A stretch of DNA of 24,532 nt from an uncultured Parafilimonas sp. (lineage in GTDB: Bacteria > Bacteroidota > Bacteroidia > Chitinophagales > Chitinophagaceae). Shown here piece after piece: positions 8,167 through 16,279 of this stretch. The DNA lies in NCBI GenBank assembly GCA_937892395.1, contig CALAGJ010000068.1:1-24532 (forward strand), read 5' to 3'. Made by a program: the position numbers and the translations under genes. Under the pieces are notes generated by a model. The model saw only the letters and a program-made list of their open reading frames with translations. It did not search any database and had not been told where the DNA came from. Within the stretch, counting starts at the first letter, position 1; every line of letters starts with the position of its first letter.

Positions 8167-8733
8167 TTATTCTTTCACCCGCTCTACATAATCTCCAGTT
8201 TTTGTATTTACTCGTATCATTTCTCCTTCTTCTACAAATAGGGGTACGTTTACAGTAGCGCCTGTTTCGATAGTTGCTGGCTTGAGTGTACGTGTAGCTG
8301 TATCGCCTCTTACACCGGGTTCGCAATAGGTAACCTTGAATGCAATTTTTTCCGGAAGTTCAGCACCAATGGCCTGCTCAGTTTCAGTATTTGTAAGTAC
8401 AAAAACCTCACCACCTTCTTTTAAAAACTGTGGTGCATCTATCAAATCTTCTGATAATGCAATTTGCTCAAATGTTTCATTATTCATGAAGTTATACCCT
8501 GATTCATCTTTGTATAGAAACTGGTAGGCCATTTTTTCCACCCTTACTGGGTAAATATTTTCACCACTATTCCATGTTTTTTCAATCGTTCTTTTATTAT
8601 CAACTCCTTTTAGTTTTGCCCACACTTTTGCAGCAGCTCTTGCAGTTTTATTTTCTCCAAATTCTACAATTGCGTATAGACTACCGTCTAATTTTAAAAT
8701 CATTCCACGGCTGATATCTGATGTTGTTGCCAT
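8167..8733 (-). CDS. efp: Translation elongation factor P
   Basis: EF-P relieves ribosome stalling at polyproline stretches. The ATG at 8733 (MATTSDISRGM) gives 188 residues, the normal family length; a longer frame from 8769 adds 12 residues but runs over a perfect promoter -7 element (8752-8759), so it is rejected. KOW-like N-domain and two OB domains are recognisable, with FKVTYCEPGVRGDTATRTLKPATIETGATVNVPLFV near the C-terminal half split as in all EF-Ps. The loop that normally carries the modified lysine (PGKG in E. coli) reads GENKTARAAAKV here, and ungapped alignment of NKTARAA with Pseudomonas NKSGRNAA places R32 at the tip. Which enzyme, if any, modifies it is not visible. It is a single-gene unit with its own promoter and terminator. 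Confidence 0.96.
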   Translation of the reverse strand: MATTSDISRGMILKLDGSLYAIVEFGENKTARAAAKVWAKLKGVDNKRTIEKTWNSGENIYPVRVEKMAYQFLYKDESGYNFMNNETFEQIALSEDLIDAPQFLKEGGEVFVLTNTETEQAIGAELPEKIAFKVTYCEPGVRGDTATRTLKPATIETGATVNVPLFVEEGEMIRVNTKTGDYVERVKE

Positions 8734-8751
8734 TATTTTTTTTTGAGGCGG

Positions 8752-8759
8752 CAAAAGTA
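8752..8759 (-). promoter_or_regulatory. -7 element TACTTTTG of efp
   Basis: On the minus strand TACTTTTG matches TAnnTTTG exactly, 18 bp upstream of the efp ATG at 8733. Its position fixes the efp start, because translation from 8769 would begin upstream of the transcript. Confidence 0.65.
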
Positions 8760-8876
8760 GGGAATCCACAAATAAGAATTCATTCCGTTTCTTTATGGGC
8801 TAATGGCATTGCAATTGGCAATTTTTGAAAATCTGCTCAGTTCTAATTATTTGCATGAAAAGGATTAAAAAGATGA

Positions 8877-9896
8877 CTAAAGCATATTCACCTGAGTCAG
8901 TACATAATCCACCATATTGTTAGATACATCCAGATGGAGTACTATGCGAACACGGTTTGGAGCAATTGCAAAAAGTTGGATATCTTTTGAAAGCATGTGG
9001 TTTACAAATGCTGAGGTTTGTTCTGGTGTATGTGTTTCAAAAATGATGATATTGGTGCTTACAGGAAGAATTAGTTTTACAAAGTCCTTTTGCTCAAGCG
9101 CATTTGAAATGGCAAGTGCATGTTGATGGTCTATGCGAAGCCGTTCAATATTATTTTCAAGAGCATAAGTACATGCAGCAGCAAGAATACCTGACTGTCT
9201 CATGCCCCCTCCAAAGATTTTTCTGAATCTTCTTGCTTTTTTAATTAAGTTTTTATCACCCAATAATACACTTCCTACGGGTGCACCCAAACCCTTACTA
9301 AAACAAACTGATAGGCTATCAAATGCTTCCCCATACCATAGCGGGTTTTCATTATTTGCAACAATAGCATTCCAAACCCTTGCACCATCTAAATGAAAAG
9401 CAAGATTATTTGCTGTGCAAACATTTTTTATATCACGTATTTGATCCCAATCGTAGCAGGAGCCTCCTCCCCTGTTTGATGTATTTTCAAGACTCACCAT
9501 CCTTGAATGCGATTTATGAATATCCTCATTTTTATTGATAGCCTGTGCTACTTGATTTGCAGATAATCTACCGTTGTTGCCATATAACAATTTTACGGAG
9601 CATCCCGAATTAAATGCAATACCACCACCTTCATATTGATAGATATGTGAAGATTCATCACAGATTACTTCATCTCCAGGCTGGGTATGACATTTAATTG
9701 CAAGTTGATTTGTCATGGTACCACTTGGACAGTATAAGCCTGCTTGCATGCCAAACCATGCGGCAGTTTTATGCTCTAATTCGTTGATAGCCTCGTCTTC
9801 GCCAAACACATCATCCCCCACCTTGGCTTCATTCATGGCATTGTACATTTCTGGACTTGGTTTTGTAACAGTATCACTCCTTAAATCAATCCTCAT
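8877..9896 (-). CDS. ltaE: Low-specificity L-threonine aldolase
   Basis: A PLP-dependent enzyme that splits L-threonine and L-allo-threonine into glycine and acetaldehyde in the cytoplasm. The 339-residue product opens with MRIDLRSDTVTKPSPEM, the standard family start, followed by VGDDVFGEDEAINELE. The PLP site is complete: the FHLDGARVWNA motif (D170 for the pyridine nitrogen, R173) and SVCFSKGLGAPVGS with the Schiff-base lysine K201. ENTSNRGGG and RKIFGGGMRQSG are also family-typical. The size matches the usual 330 to 350. It is upstream of efp on the same strand, separated by about 143 bp with the efp promoter in between, so it is probably its own unit. Confidence 0.95.
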   Translation of the reverse strand: MRIDLRSDTVTKPSPEMYNAMNEAKVGDDVFGEDEAINELEHKTAAWFGMQAGLYCPSGTMTNQLAIKCHTQPGDEVICDESSHIYQYEGGGIAFNSGCSVKLLYGNNGRLSANQVAQAINKNEDIHKSHSRMVSLENTSNRGGGSCYDWDQIRDIKNVCTANNLAFHLDGARVWNAIVANNENPLWYGEAFDSLSVCFSKGLGAPVGSVLLGDKNLIKKARRFRKIFGGGMRQSGILAAACTYALENNIERLRIDHQHALAISNALEQKDFVKLILPVSTNIIIFETHTPEQTSAFVNHMLSKDIQLFAIAPNRVRIVLHLDVSNNMVDYVLTQVNML

Positions 9897-10076
9897 AACA
9901 TTTTGTTTGTTTGCAAATAAATGAAAAAGAAAATGTGAAAGTATTGTAAAATAGATGCATGATATGATATCCTTGGATATGAGAATTCGAGGATGTTTGG
10001 TATAATAATTTTATTGAATATTATTTGCTTTTACAGTTTTGGTATGCCGTTTGCATTTTGACTGCTAAAATTTTAT

Positions 10077-10604
10077 ATGCTTAAAAAACTTTTCATTTTT
10101 GGTGCAGCAGCTTTTATTGTAAATAGCGGTTTTGCTCAACAAAACAACACAGAAATCACTACAAAAAACTCCTGGCTAAAAGCAGGTATCATGGCTGGCA
10201 TTCCTGTGGGTAATGCAGGTGATGCAAGTTCATTCACACTTGGTCTTGATGTGAAAGGACAGTTTATGTTGAATCCTCATTTAGGCCTGGGTGTTACCTC
10301 CGGATACAATCATTTCTTTGCAAAAGGATCTTTAAAAGATTTTGGATTGGTACCTGTGGGTGCTATGTTTCGCTACTATCCTGCCAACAAAGGTTTCTTT
10401 GCCGGTGCAGATGCAGGCTATTCTTTTTTGACAGGTATTAAAGGTGCAGATGGTGGGTTTTATGTAAGACCTCAACTGGGTTTTCATAACTATGATTTTA
10501 ATTTCTTTGGTTATTACAATCATGTATTGCGTAGTGATAAAAATGGTGGTGCCATACAACATGCAGGTGTAGGTGCTACTTATAATTTAAGATTTACAAA
10601 GTAA
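10077..10604 (+). CDS. Small outer-membrane beta-barrel protein
   Basis: A 175-residue exported protein. The N-terminus MLKKLFIFGAAAFIVNSGFAQ is a clear signal peptide with cleavage expected after A20. The mature part is made of short amphipathic strands rich in Gly, Tyr and Phe (AGIMAGIPVGNAG, GLGVTSGYNHFF, GFFAGADAGYSFLTG, YVRPQLGFHNYDFNFFGYYNHVL, GVGATYNLRF), the pattern of the OmpA-like or 'outer membrane beta-barrel domain' families with about eight strands. Specific function is unknown. It is monocistronic, divergent from ltaE, and ends before a shared terminator at 10622-10648. The barrel class is well supported; anything more precise is not. Confidence 0.85.
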   Translation: MLKKLFIFGAAAFIVNSGFAQQNNTEITTKNSWLKAGIMAGIPVGNAGDASSFTLGLDVKGQFMLNPHLGLGVTSGYNHFFAKGSLKDFGLVPVGAMFRYYPANKGFFAGADAGYSFLTGIKGADGGFYVRPQLGFHNYDFNFFGYYNHVLRSDKNGGAIQHAGVGATYNLRFTK

Positions 10605-10621
10605 TCATTTTAGAACATCAA

Positions 10622-10648
10622 AAAAGCCCCAGATATTGGGGCTTTTTC
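10622..10648. terminator. Bidirectional rho-independent terminator
   Basis: AAAAAGCCCC (10622-10631) and GGGGCTTTTT (10639-10648) form a perfect 10-bp stem with a 7-nt loop. The A and T tracts serve both strands. It sits between the stop of the barrel protein (10604, plus) and the stop of the DUF1080 gene (10671, minus). Confidence 0.93.
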
Positions 10649-10670
10649 ATTGCACGAAGTGCAGAATAAT

Positions 10671-11396
10671 TTATAGAACTTTTATTTTTATATTTCTGAA
10701 TGCTACATAATTACCATGATCTTGCAATACAATATGTCCTTTTGAATAAGTCCCAAAATCTGGCCACTCGGTAAACTTGCTGCCGGCTACCATTGCATTC
10801 CAACTGCTATCGCCTATTATAGTGGTTACTATATTTACATCATTGAGATAAAATGATAAATTTCCTTTGTTACAAACAATTTCAGCATGGTTCCATTCTC
10901 CGGCTGGCTTTTCATTTCTTTGAGTAGATGCTATTAAATCATATAAATCTCCAGCCTTATGTTTTTCTGTAGCATCAGGATGCTTATTGTCTAAAATCTG
11001 CATTTCAGGACCAGTCCAAAAAGAGGCTTTATATTTTGATGTATCTTCATTTACATGAAACATGATACCACTATTTCCAGCAGGCGATATTTTCCACTCT
11101 AATGAAAGATGAAAATTTTCATATTCCTCATTGCTGGTAAGGTCACCACCATCTGGTATATAACCATTTGTTTTATTTGTTGTATCCAAATAGATAACGC
11201 TATCCATTACTTTCCAATTGCTTCCAATCGTCGATTTGCCATAGCTATGCCACCCGTCGGTGGTACTGCCATCAAACAATGAAATCCAACCAGAGTCTTT
11301 ATCTACAGACATGTCAGCCTCATCTACTCCGGGCTGATTATTGGTGCAGGATATAAAAATTGCTACAAAAAAAATTAAGTAAAATATTTGTTTCAT
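10671..11396 (-). CDS. DUF1080 (3-keto-disaccharide hydrolase-like) lipoprotein
   Basis: A 241-residue lipoprotein: MKQIFYLIFFVAIFISC ends in a lipobox with C17 as the lipidated residue. The body is the concanavalin-like DUF1080 domain, with WISLFDGSTTDGWHSYG at the start, LSLEWKISPAGNSGIMFHV in the middle, PEMQILDNKHPDA, DLYDLI, EWNHAEIV, and GHIVLQDHGNYVAFRNIKIK at the end. Members of this family hydrolyse or eliminate 3-keto-glycosides made by sugar 3-dehydrogenases. It is the last gene of a three-gene operon, 12 bp after the cytochrome c gene. Location should be the periplasmic face of a membrane or the cell surface. The domain is certain; the substrate is not shown by the sequence. Confidence 0.92.
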   Translation of the reverse strand: MKQIFYLIFFVAIFISCTNNQPGVDEADMSVDKDSGWISLFDGSTTDGWHSYGKSTIGSNWKVMDSVIYLDTTNKTNGYIPDGGDLTSNEEYENFHLSLEWKISPAGNSGIMFHVNEDTSKYKASFWTGPEMQILDNKHPDATEKHKAGDLYDLIASTQRNEKPAGEWNHAEIVCNKGNLSFYLNDVNIVTTIIGDSSWNAMVAGSKFTEWPDFGTYSKGHIVLQDHGNYVAFRNIKIKVL

Positions 11397-11408
11397 GGTG
11401 CAAATTTT

Positions 11409-11795
11409 TTATTTCTGAAGAAAGATATATTTAACTAAAGCTTCTGCATCCTCTTGGCTTAAATCTGGATGTGCAGTCATTTCTACTTCTCCCCATACAC
11501 CCTTACCACCAGTGATAATTTTTCCTGCAAGCATCTTAATATTTTCAGGCGTATTTTCATATTTTGCCGCCACATCTTTGTATGAAGGACCTATTAATTT
11601 TTCTTCTAATTTATGACAAGTGAGGCAGTCACTTTTACCAATGAGTTCTACACCTTTTATATAATCAGGGTTTGTACTCAAATCTACCGTTTCGGTGGTT
11701 GCAGTTTCTTCTTTTGCTGTATCTTCTTTTGGAGCTGATTCGCCGCAGGAAACGAACAGCGCAATTGCACTTAAAACAATCCATTTCTTTTTCAT
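11409..11795 (-). CDS. Lipoprotein class I cytochrome c
   Basis: A 128-residue mono-haem cytochrome c. The N-terminus MKKKWIVLSAIALFVSC is a lipoprotein signal (C17), followed by an acidic, Thr-rich linker to about residue 40. The haem site is CLTCH (C57, C60, H61). GPSYKDVAAKY and EMTAHPDLSQEDAEALVKYIF complete the fold, with M106 the likely sixth haem ligand. It resembles the small cytochrome c modules that accompany DUF1080 proteins and sugar oxidoreductases in Bacteroidota. In this operon it probably passes electrons away from a periplasmic dehydrogenase. It lies 30 bp after the isomerase gene and 12 bp before the DUF1080 gene. The cytochrome identity is firm; the partner is inferred. Confidence 0.92.
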   Translation of the reverse strand: MKKKWIVLSAIALFVSCGESAPKEDTAKEETATTETVDLSTNPDYIKGVELIGKSDCLTCHKLEEKLIGPSYKDVAAKYENTPENIKMLAGKIITGGKGVWGEVEMTAHPDLSQEDAEALVKYIFLQK

Positions 11796-11825
11796 TCTTT
11801 GTATTTTTAGTTTTTGAATTTTATT

Positions 11826-12881
11826 TTATTGTAATCCGAGCAGTCGCTTATTGAATGCAGCATCATCGCCACCGGCGGCAAAATCATCGAATGCTTTTGC
11901 AGTAACGGGTATAATATTTTTCTGGATAAACACTGCACCTTCTGCGGCGCCTGCTTCGGGGTGCTTCAGGCAGCATTCCCATTCCATTACTGCCCATCCT
12001 GTATAATCATATTGTGCCAGCTTGGAGAATATGGTTTTAAAGTTAATCTGACCATCTCCCAAAGATCTAAAACGACCAGCTCTATCTATCCAATTTTGAT
12101 AACCGCCATAAACACCCTGCCTTCCCGAAGGATTAAATTCAGCATCCTTTACATGAAACATTTTTATGCGCTCATGATAAATATCAATGTAGGCCAAATA
12201 ATCCAGGCATTGCAATAATAGATGTGAGGGGTCGTATAATAAACATGCCCTTTTGTGGTGCTGCACTTTTTCTAAAAACATTTCATAACTTACGCCATCA
12301 TGCAAGTCTTCTCCGGGATGAATTTCATAACATACATCAACACCATTTTCATCAAAGGTATTGAGTATAGGTAGCCATCTTTTTGCTAATTCCTCAAAAC
12401 CTTCTTGCACAACACCCGCAGGTCTTTGTGGCCAGGGATAAACCATCTGCCACATTAAAGCTCCACTAAAAGTAGCGTGTGCATTCAAACCAAGATGTTG
12501 AGAAGCTTTTGCAGCGTACTTTAATTGTTGAATGGCCCATGCGGTGCGTGCTGTTGCATTCCCTTGTATAGCTGAAGGAGCAAATGCATCAAATAATTCA
12601 TTGTAAGCAGGATTTACAGCTACTAATTGACCTTGTAAATGTGTACTCAACTCGGTTATCTCTAAACCACAATTATTGACCAATCCTTTTAGTTCATCGC
12701 AATAGGTTTTACTTTCTGCAGCAAGTTCCAGATTGATACAACGCTCATCCCATGTGGGCAGTTGTACTCCTTTAAATCCTAAACTCTCAGCCCATAAACA
12801 AATAGATTCCAGATTGTTGAATGGGGCTTTGTCACCCATGAATTGTGCAAGAAAAATACCTGGTCCTTTTATGGTAGTCAT
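11826..12881 (-). CDS. TIM-barrel sugar phosphate isomerase/epimerase family protein
   Basis: A 351-residue member of the xylose-isomerase-like TIM-barrel family (AP endonuclease 2 fold). There is no signal peptide, so it is cytoplasmic. Metal-site candidates are placed as in the family: CYEIHPGED (E186), LLYDPSHLLLQ (D217, H220), KMFHVKDAEF (H243) and WAVMEWEC (E300). Also visible are GFKGVQLPTWDE and HATFSGALMWQMVYPWPQRP. It is first in the operon with the lipoprotein cytochrome c and the DUF1080 lipoprotein, behind an exact -7 element (12903-12910). Enzymes of this kind are repeatedly found with DUF1080 proteins and Gfo/Idh oxidoreductases in keto-sugar pathways; no oxidoreductase is in the window. 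The substrate cannot be read from sequence. Confidence 0.88.
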   Translation of the reverse strand: MTTIKGPGIFLAQFMGDKAPFNNLESICLWAESLGFKGVQLPTWDERCINLELAAESKTYCDELKGLVNNCGLEITELSTHLQGQLVAVNPAYNELFDAFAPSAIQGNATARTAWAIQQLKYAAKASQHLGLNAHATFSGALMWQMVYPWPQRPAGVVQEGFEELAKRWLPILNTFDENGVDVCYEIHPGEDLHDGVSYEMFLEKVQHHKRACLLYDPSHLLLQCLDYLAYIDIYHERIKMFHVKDAEFNPSGRQGVYGGYQNWIDRAGRFRSLGDGQINFKTIFSKLAQYDYTGWAVMEWECCLKHPEAGAAEGAVFIQKNIIPVTAKAFDDFAAGGDDAAFNKRLLGLQ

Positions 12882-12902
12882 CTATAAATTCTGTTTACGG
12901 GT

Positions 12903-12910
12903 CAAATATA
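12903..12910 (-). promoter_or_regulatory. -7 element TATATTTG of the isomerase-cytochrome-DUF1080 operon
   Basis: On the minus strand TATATTTG is an exact TAnnTTTG match, 21 bp upstream of the ATG at 12881. No convincing -33 element was found. Confidence 0.55.
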
Positions 12911-13024
12911 GAAATCCATTGTACATTGTATAAAATAAATATGCCACTATCAAATTTTACTTTGACTATTCATAAGGCATATTGATCATATCTTCAAGCA
13001 GCCATAGAGCAAACCGATAATAAA

Positions 13025-13486
13025 TTAACCTTTTTTTCTAAAAGCACTTTCATACAAATCTATCCATTGCTTTGGCGTAAGTTTTTCAGCAAGCTCACCA
13101 AAAAGTTGGAATGGAATATCCTCAGGTTTTTTATAGCGAATACAACTTTTGCCCATATCCAGTTTTTTGGGTGATGCCTTTGCATGTGCTGCTATAAACC
13201 AATTGTACAATTCCAGATTTGCATAAATACCCATGTGATAAACAGCAATAAAATTTTTTTGCGAAGCAATATTCATAAAAGGTAATGGCATTTTTGGATC
13301 ACAATGATATCCCGCAGGATAAATGCTATGTGGGACTACAAATCCTATCATGCCATAATTCATTTCTTCTTTAAAACCTTTGGGTATATGCTTACTGATT
13401 ATTTTTCTTAAATCTTCTACTGCTTTGGCCCTGTCTTCCTGTAATGAAGCAATATATTCTTGCACTGTGGATGCTTTACTTTGCAT
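13025..13486 (-). CDS. DUF1801 domain protein
   Basis: A 153-residue cytoplasmic protein of the DUF1801 (YdhG-like) family. The N-terminal half has the typical form VQEYIASLQEDRAKAVEDLRKIISKHIPKGFKEEMNYGM split over residues 8-46, then PLPFMNIASQKNFIAVYHMGIY, and GKSCIRYKKPEDIP with the conserved Gly-Lys-Ser-Cys-Ile-Arg. The family fold is known but no biochemical function is agreed. It begins 5 bp after the S9 peptidase stop, so the two genes are almost surely one transcript; a functional link is not implied. No terminator was seen after it. Confidence 0.87.
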   Translation of the reverse strand: MQSKASTVQEYIASLQEDRAKAVEDLRKIISKHIPKGFKEEMNYGMIGFVVPHSIYPAGYHCDPKMPLPFMNIASQKNFIAVYHMGIYANLELYNWFIAAHAKASPKKLDMGKSCIRYKKPEDIPFQLFGELAEKLTPKQWIDLYESAFRKKG

Positions 13487-13491
13487 ATATT

Positions 13492-15429
13492 TTAATTTAA
13501 AAGATATTGTTGAATAAAATGAACCGTAGCATAAAACTGGTAATCAATATTTTGCTTTTTTTGAAAGCCATGACCTTCATCCGCTGCTTCAAGATACCAT
13601 ACTTTGCCACCATTTAGCGCTACTTTTTCCATCATTTGTACTGCCTCTGTATAAGGTACACGAGGATCGTTTTTGCCTTGTACAATAAACAAAGGTTTTG
13701 TAATCTTATCCGCATTGTTCAGGGGGGCTATTTTTTCAAAAAATGCGGCCATGGCCGGGTCTCTTTCATCACCATATTCTACCCGTCTTAAATCCTGTCT
13801 ATATGCTTCAGTATTTTTTAAAAAAGTATTAAAATTACTGATACCTACCACATCTAAAGCACATCTGATTTTATCGTTATAATGAAATGCACAAGCCAGT
13901 GTCATATAGCCGCCATAGCTGCCGCCTGTTATCATGATTCTGTCTGCATCTAAATCCTGCTGAGTTCCAATCCAATCAATCAATGCGCCTATATCTTTTA
14001 CACTGGATTCTCTGTTCATACCATTATCCATATCAGTAAATGTTTTTCCATAACCTACACTACCACGCACATTTGGATAAATAATACTAATACCCATTTC
14101 ATTCAAATAATAATTGCTCCTGTTGATAAAGCTGGGCTGACTCTGCCCTTCGGGGCCACCATGTATTTGTATGATTACAGGTCTTTTTCCTGTAAATTTT
14201 TTATTCGCTTTGTAGAGAAACCCACTAATGGATAGATCATCAAAACTCTTCCATTGTATAAGTTTTGGCTCATCCAGCCCTTCTAATGAAATGCCACCCG
14301 TTTCACTTTCTGTCCATCTGAGTATTTTTTTGTCTGAGTGATGATATACATATACATCTGCCGATGATTTTGCATGTACAAAAGTATAACCCAATATATC
14401 TTTATGCGGATGCCATTCCATACCGCCAATAATACCCGTGCCCACACCTTCTACGGCTTGATATTCTTTTGTGGCCAGATTTTGAATATACAATTTTGAC
14501 ACACCCGCTTCATTGCTTCTAAATGCAGCCAGTGTAAGGCTTTCATTGATGGCATAATCTTCTATCTCCCAATTAATATCACCCACTAAAAGGGAGAGCT
14601 GCTCTGTTTTTAAATTGAATAATGCCGGTGCATTGAATTCACGGTTTTTATTCGTGAGCAAATAAATTGAAGCATTGTCAGCAGAAAATTTTAGTGCGTC
14701 ATATACCGTTCTTTCTTGAGCCAATGGCAAGACTTGTATAAGTTTTTGCTGCGCAATGTCAAAAAGCCAAACAGTGCTTTCATTTACTGAAATGCTATTG
14801 TTCAGCAATATATATTTTTCATCATCACTCCAGTCTGCTATGCCCCAACCACCTCCGGATAATTCAAGTATTTTTTTAGCCGATTCAGGATGTGTTGGAT
14901 CCATACGGAATATATCCCTGTCTTTACCATTGCGCAGCGTACTGGTATATAAAATTTCTGTTCCCTTTTTATTCCAGGTTATACTTCCATTTTGAGTGCG
15001 TGCACCATCCGTTAAAAGGGAAATTTTTTTTGTGGAAATATCATACCTAAATATTTGACCAAATTCATTGCCGCCAATATCTTTTACGAAAAGAAAATAG
15101 TTGCCATACACAGGTTCAAAAATGGCATTGGAAACTGGTTCATCAAAAAAAGTCATTTGCTTTCTATCACCACCGGGCATTTTAATGTAGTGTAGTTGAT
15201 TGGTATTAGCAAAGCGTGTAGCCATCAGTATTTCCTCCCTTACAGGATGCCAGGCTACCATAGCTGCTGCCCTTGCTTCTGTATAGGGTTTTACTTCCTT
15301 TAAAATAGATGTAGGCAGAGGAGGAATACCAATAGCTGTAAGGTTATCCGGCTTTGTTACATATTGGGCAGAGCTTGATAATGCAATAAATAATACAACT
15401 ACAGAACTCATTTTTTTCAAAGCATGCAT
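13492..15429 (-). CDS. Exported S9 family peptidase (acylaminoacyl-peptidase/prolyl oligopeptidase-like)
   Basis: From the ATG at 15429 the product has 645 residues and begins MHALKKMSSVVVLFIALSSSAQ, a clear signal peptide. An ATG three codons upstream (15438) is possible, but it would lie only 8 bp past the -7 element at 15447-15454. The first half is a WD/TolB-like beta propeller with repeated DIFRMD, WGIADWSDDEKYILLNN and EWHPHKDILGY phrases. The C-terminal alpha/beta-hydrolase domain has IQIHGGPEGQ, TGGSYGGYMT (nucleophile S504), QGKNDPRVP (D588) and DEGHGF (H620). The paired DPP-IV Glu motif is not evident, so S9C-type endo- or acylaminoacyl-peptidase activity is more likely than DPP-IV. 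It is first in an operon with the DUF1801 gene and divergent from rpe. Confidence 0.92.
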   Translation of the reverse strand: MHALKKMSSVVVLFIALSSSAQYVTKPDNLTAIGIPPLPTSILKEVKPYTEARAAAMVAWHPVREEILMATRFANTNQLHYIKMPGGDRKQMTFFDEPVSNAIFEPVYGNYFLFVKDIGGNEFGQIFRYDISTKKISLLTDGARTQNGSITWNKKGTEILYTSTLRNGKDRDIFRMDPTHPESAKKILELSGGGWGIADWSDDEKYILLNNSISVNESTVWLFDIAQQKLIQVLPLAQERTVYDALKFSADNASIYLLTNKNREFNAPALFNLKTEQLSLLVGDINWEIEDYAINESLTLAAFRSNEAGVSKLYIQNLATKEYQAVEGVGTGIIGGMEWHPHKDILGYTFVHAKSSADVYVYHHSDKKILRWTESETGGISLEGLDEPKLIQWKSFDDLSISGFLYKANKKFTGKRPVIIQIHGGPEGQSQPSFINRSNYYLNEMGISIIYPNVRGSVGYGKTFTDMDNGMNRESSVKDIGALIDWIGTQQDLDADRIMITGGSYGGYMTLACAFHYNDKIRCALDVVGISNFNTFLKNTEAYRQDLRRVEYGDERDPAMAAFFEKIAPLNNADKITKPLFIVQGKNDPRVPYTEAVQMMEKVALNGGKVWYLEAADEGHGFQKKQNIDYQFYATVHFIQQYLLN

Positions 15430-15446
15430 AACAATCATTTAATAGA

Positions 15447-15454
15447 CAAATGTA
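15447..15454 (-). promoter_or_regulatory. -7 element TACATTTG of the S9 peptidase operon
   Basis: On the minus strand TACATTTG matches TAnnTTTG exactly. It lies 17 bp upstream of the ATG at 15429. Confidence 0.6.
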
Positions 15455-15531
15455 AAAGCAAAACCAATAATTTGTTTTAAGTATATGCCAATCCTATTTT
15501 CTTATGGTCATAATCCAGATTGTCAGGAATA

Positions 15532-15569
15532 TTTATCCCTCATAGAAATAAGGGGATAAAATTTTATCC
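15532..15569. promoter_or_regulatory. Operator-like palindrome with an extra half-site
   Basis: GGATAAAATTTTATCC (15554-15569) is a perfect 16-bp palindrome, and TTTATCC at 15532-15538 repeats its half-site 23 bp away. It lies between the divergent S9 peptidase and rpe promoters, 53 bp before the rpe ATG. Binding by a dimeric regulator is a possibility; no regulator gene is nearby. Confidence 0.4.
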
Positions 15570-15622
15570 TTTTCATCAAAGCCTGTAGTTAATTTGCAGC
15601 AATATCAAATACAATATTATTT

Positions 15623-16279
15623 ATGCCAATAATAGCACCCTCCTTTTTAGCCTGCAATTTTTTGCAATTAGAATCTGCCTGCACATTAGTAAATGGGAGT
15701 GCTGCGGAATGGTTTCATTTGGATGTAATGGATGGAAGATTTGTACCAAATATCAGTTTTGGCATTCCAATTATAGAGCATATCAGAAAAGCAACTACCA
15801 AGGTTTGTGATGTGCACCTCATGATTTTGGAACCCGAAAAATTAGCTCCTGCTTTTAAACAAGCCGGTGCAGACATACTTACTGTTCATTATGAAGTGTG
15901 CGATAATTTGCATAGAAATATTCAGCAAATTAAAGAATTGGGAATGCAGGCCGGAGTGGCGCTCAATCCACATACGCCTGTGCATGTGTTGGAGGATATC
16001 CTGCAAGACATTGACCTCGTATGCTTAATGAGTGTAAACCCCGGATTTGGTGGTCAAAAATTTATACCCCATACTTTAAAAAAGATTGAAAAGCTGAGGG
16101 CAATGATTGATACACAGCAGCTGTCCGTTAAAATAGAAATTGACGGTGGCGTTACCCTTGCAAATGCAGCAGATATTGTACATGCAGGTGCAGATGTATT
16201 AGTGGCAGGCAGTACGGTATTCAATGCAAAAAATCCTTTGGAAACCATAGATGCATTGAAGCAAATGGGCAATGATTAA
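15623..16279 (+). CDS. rpe: Ribulose-phosphate 3-epimerase
   Basis: Interconverts ribulose 5-phosphate and xylulose 5-phosphate in the pentose phosphate pathway. The 218-residue TIM barrel has the full active site: APSFLACNF at the N-terminus, FHLDVMDGRFVPN (metal ligand H32, catalytic D34), CDVHLMI (H65), MSVNPGFGGQKFIP, and EIDGGV (catalytic D174), with VAGSTVF as the phosphate loop. The length is normal. A near-consensus -7 element TTAATTTG (one mismatch) lies at 15589-15596, 26 bp before the ATG. The stop codon overlaps the stop of the convergent DUF2400 gene by three to four bases. Confidence 0.97.
   Translation: MPIIAPSFLACNFLQLESACTLVNGSAAEWFHLDVMDGRFVPNISFGIPIIEHIRKATTKVCDVHLMILEPEKLAPAFKQAGADILTVHYEVCDNLHRNIQQIKELGMQAGVALNPHTPVHVLEDILQDIDLVCLMSVNPGFGGQKFIPHTLKKIEKLRAMIDTQQLSVKIEIDGGVTLANAADIVHAGADVLVAGSTVFNAKNPLETIDALKQMGND

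Noticed and set aside
8734..8769. 12-codon N-terminal extension of EF-P
   Set aside because: It contains an exact -7 promoter element (8752-8759), and EF-P normally begins as MATT..D.
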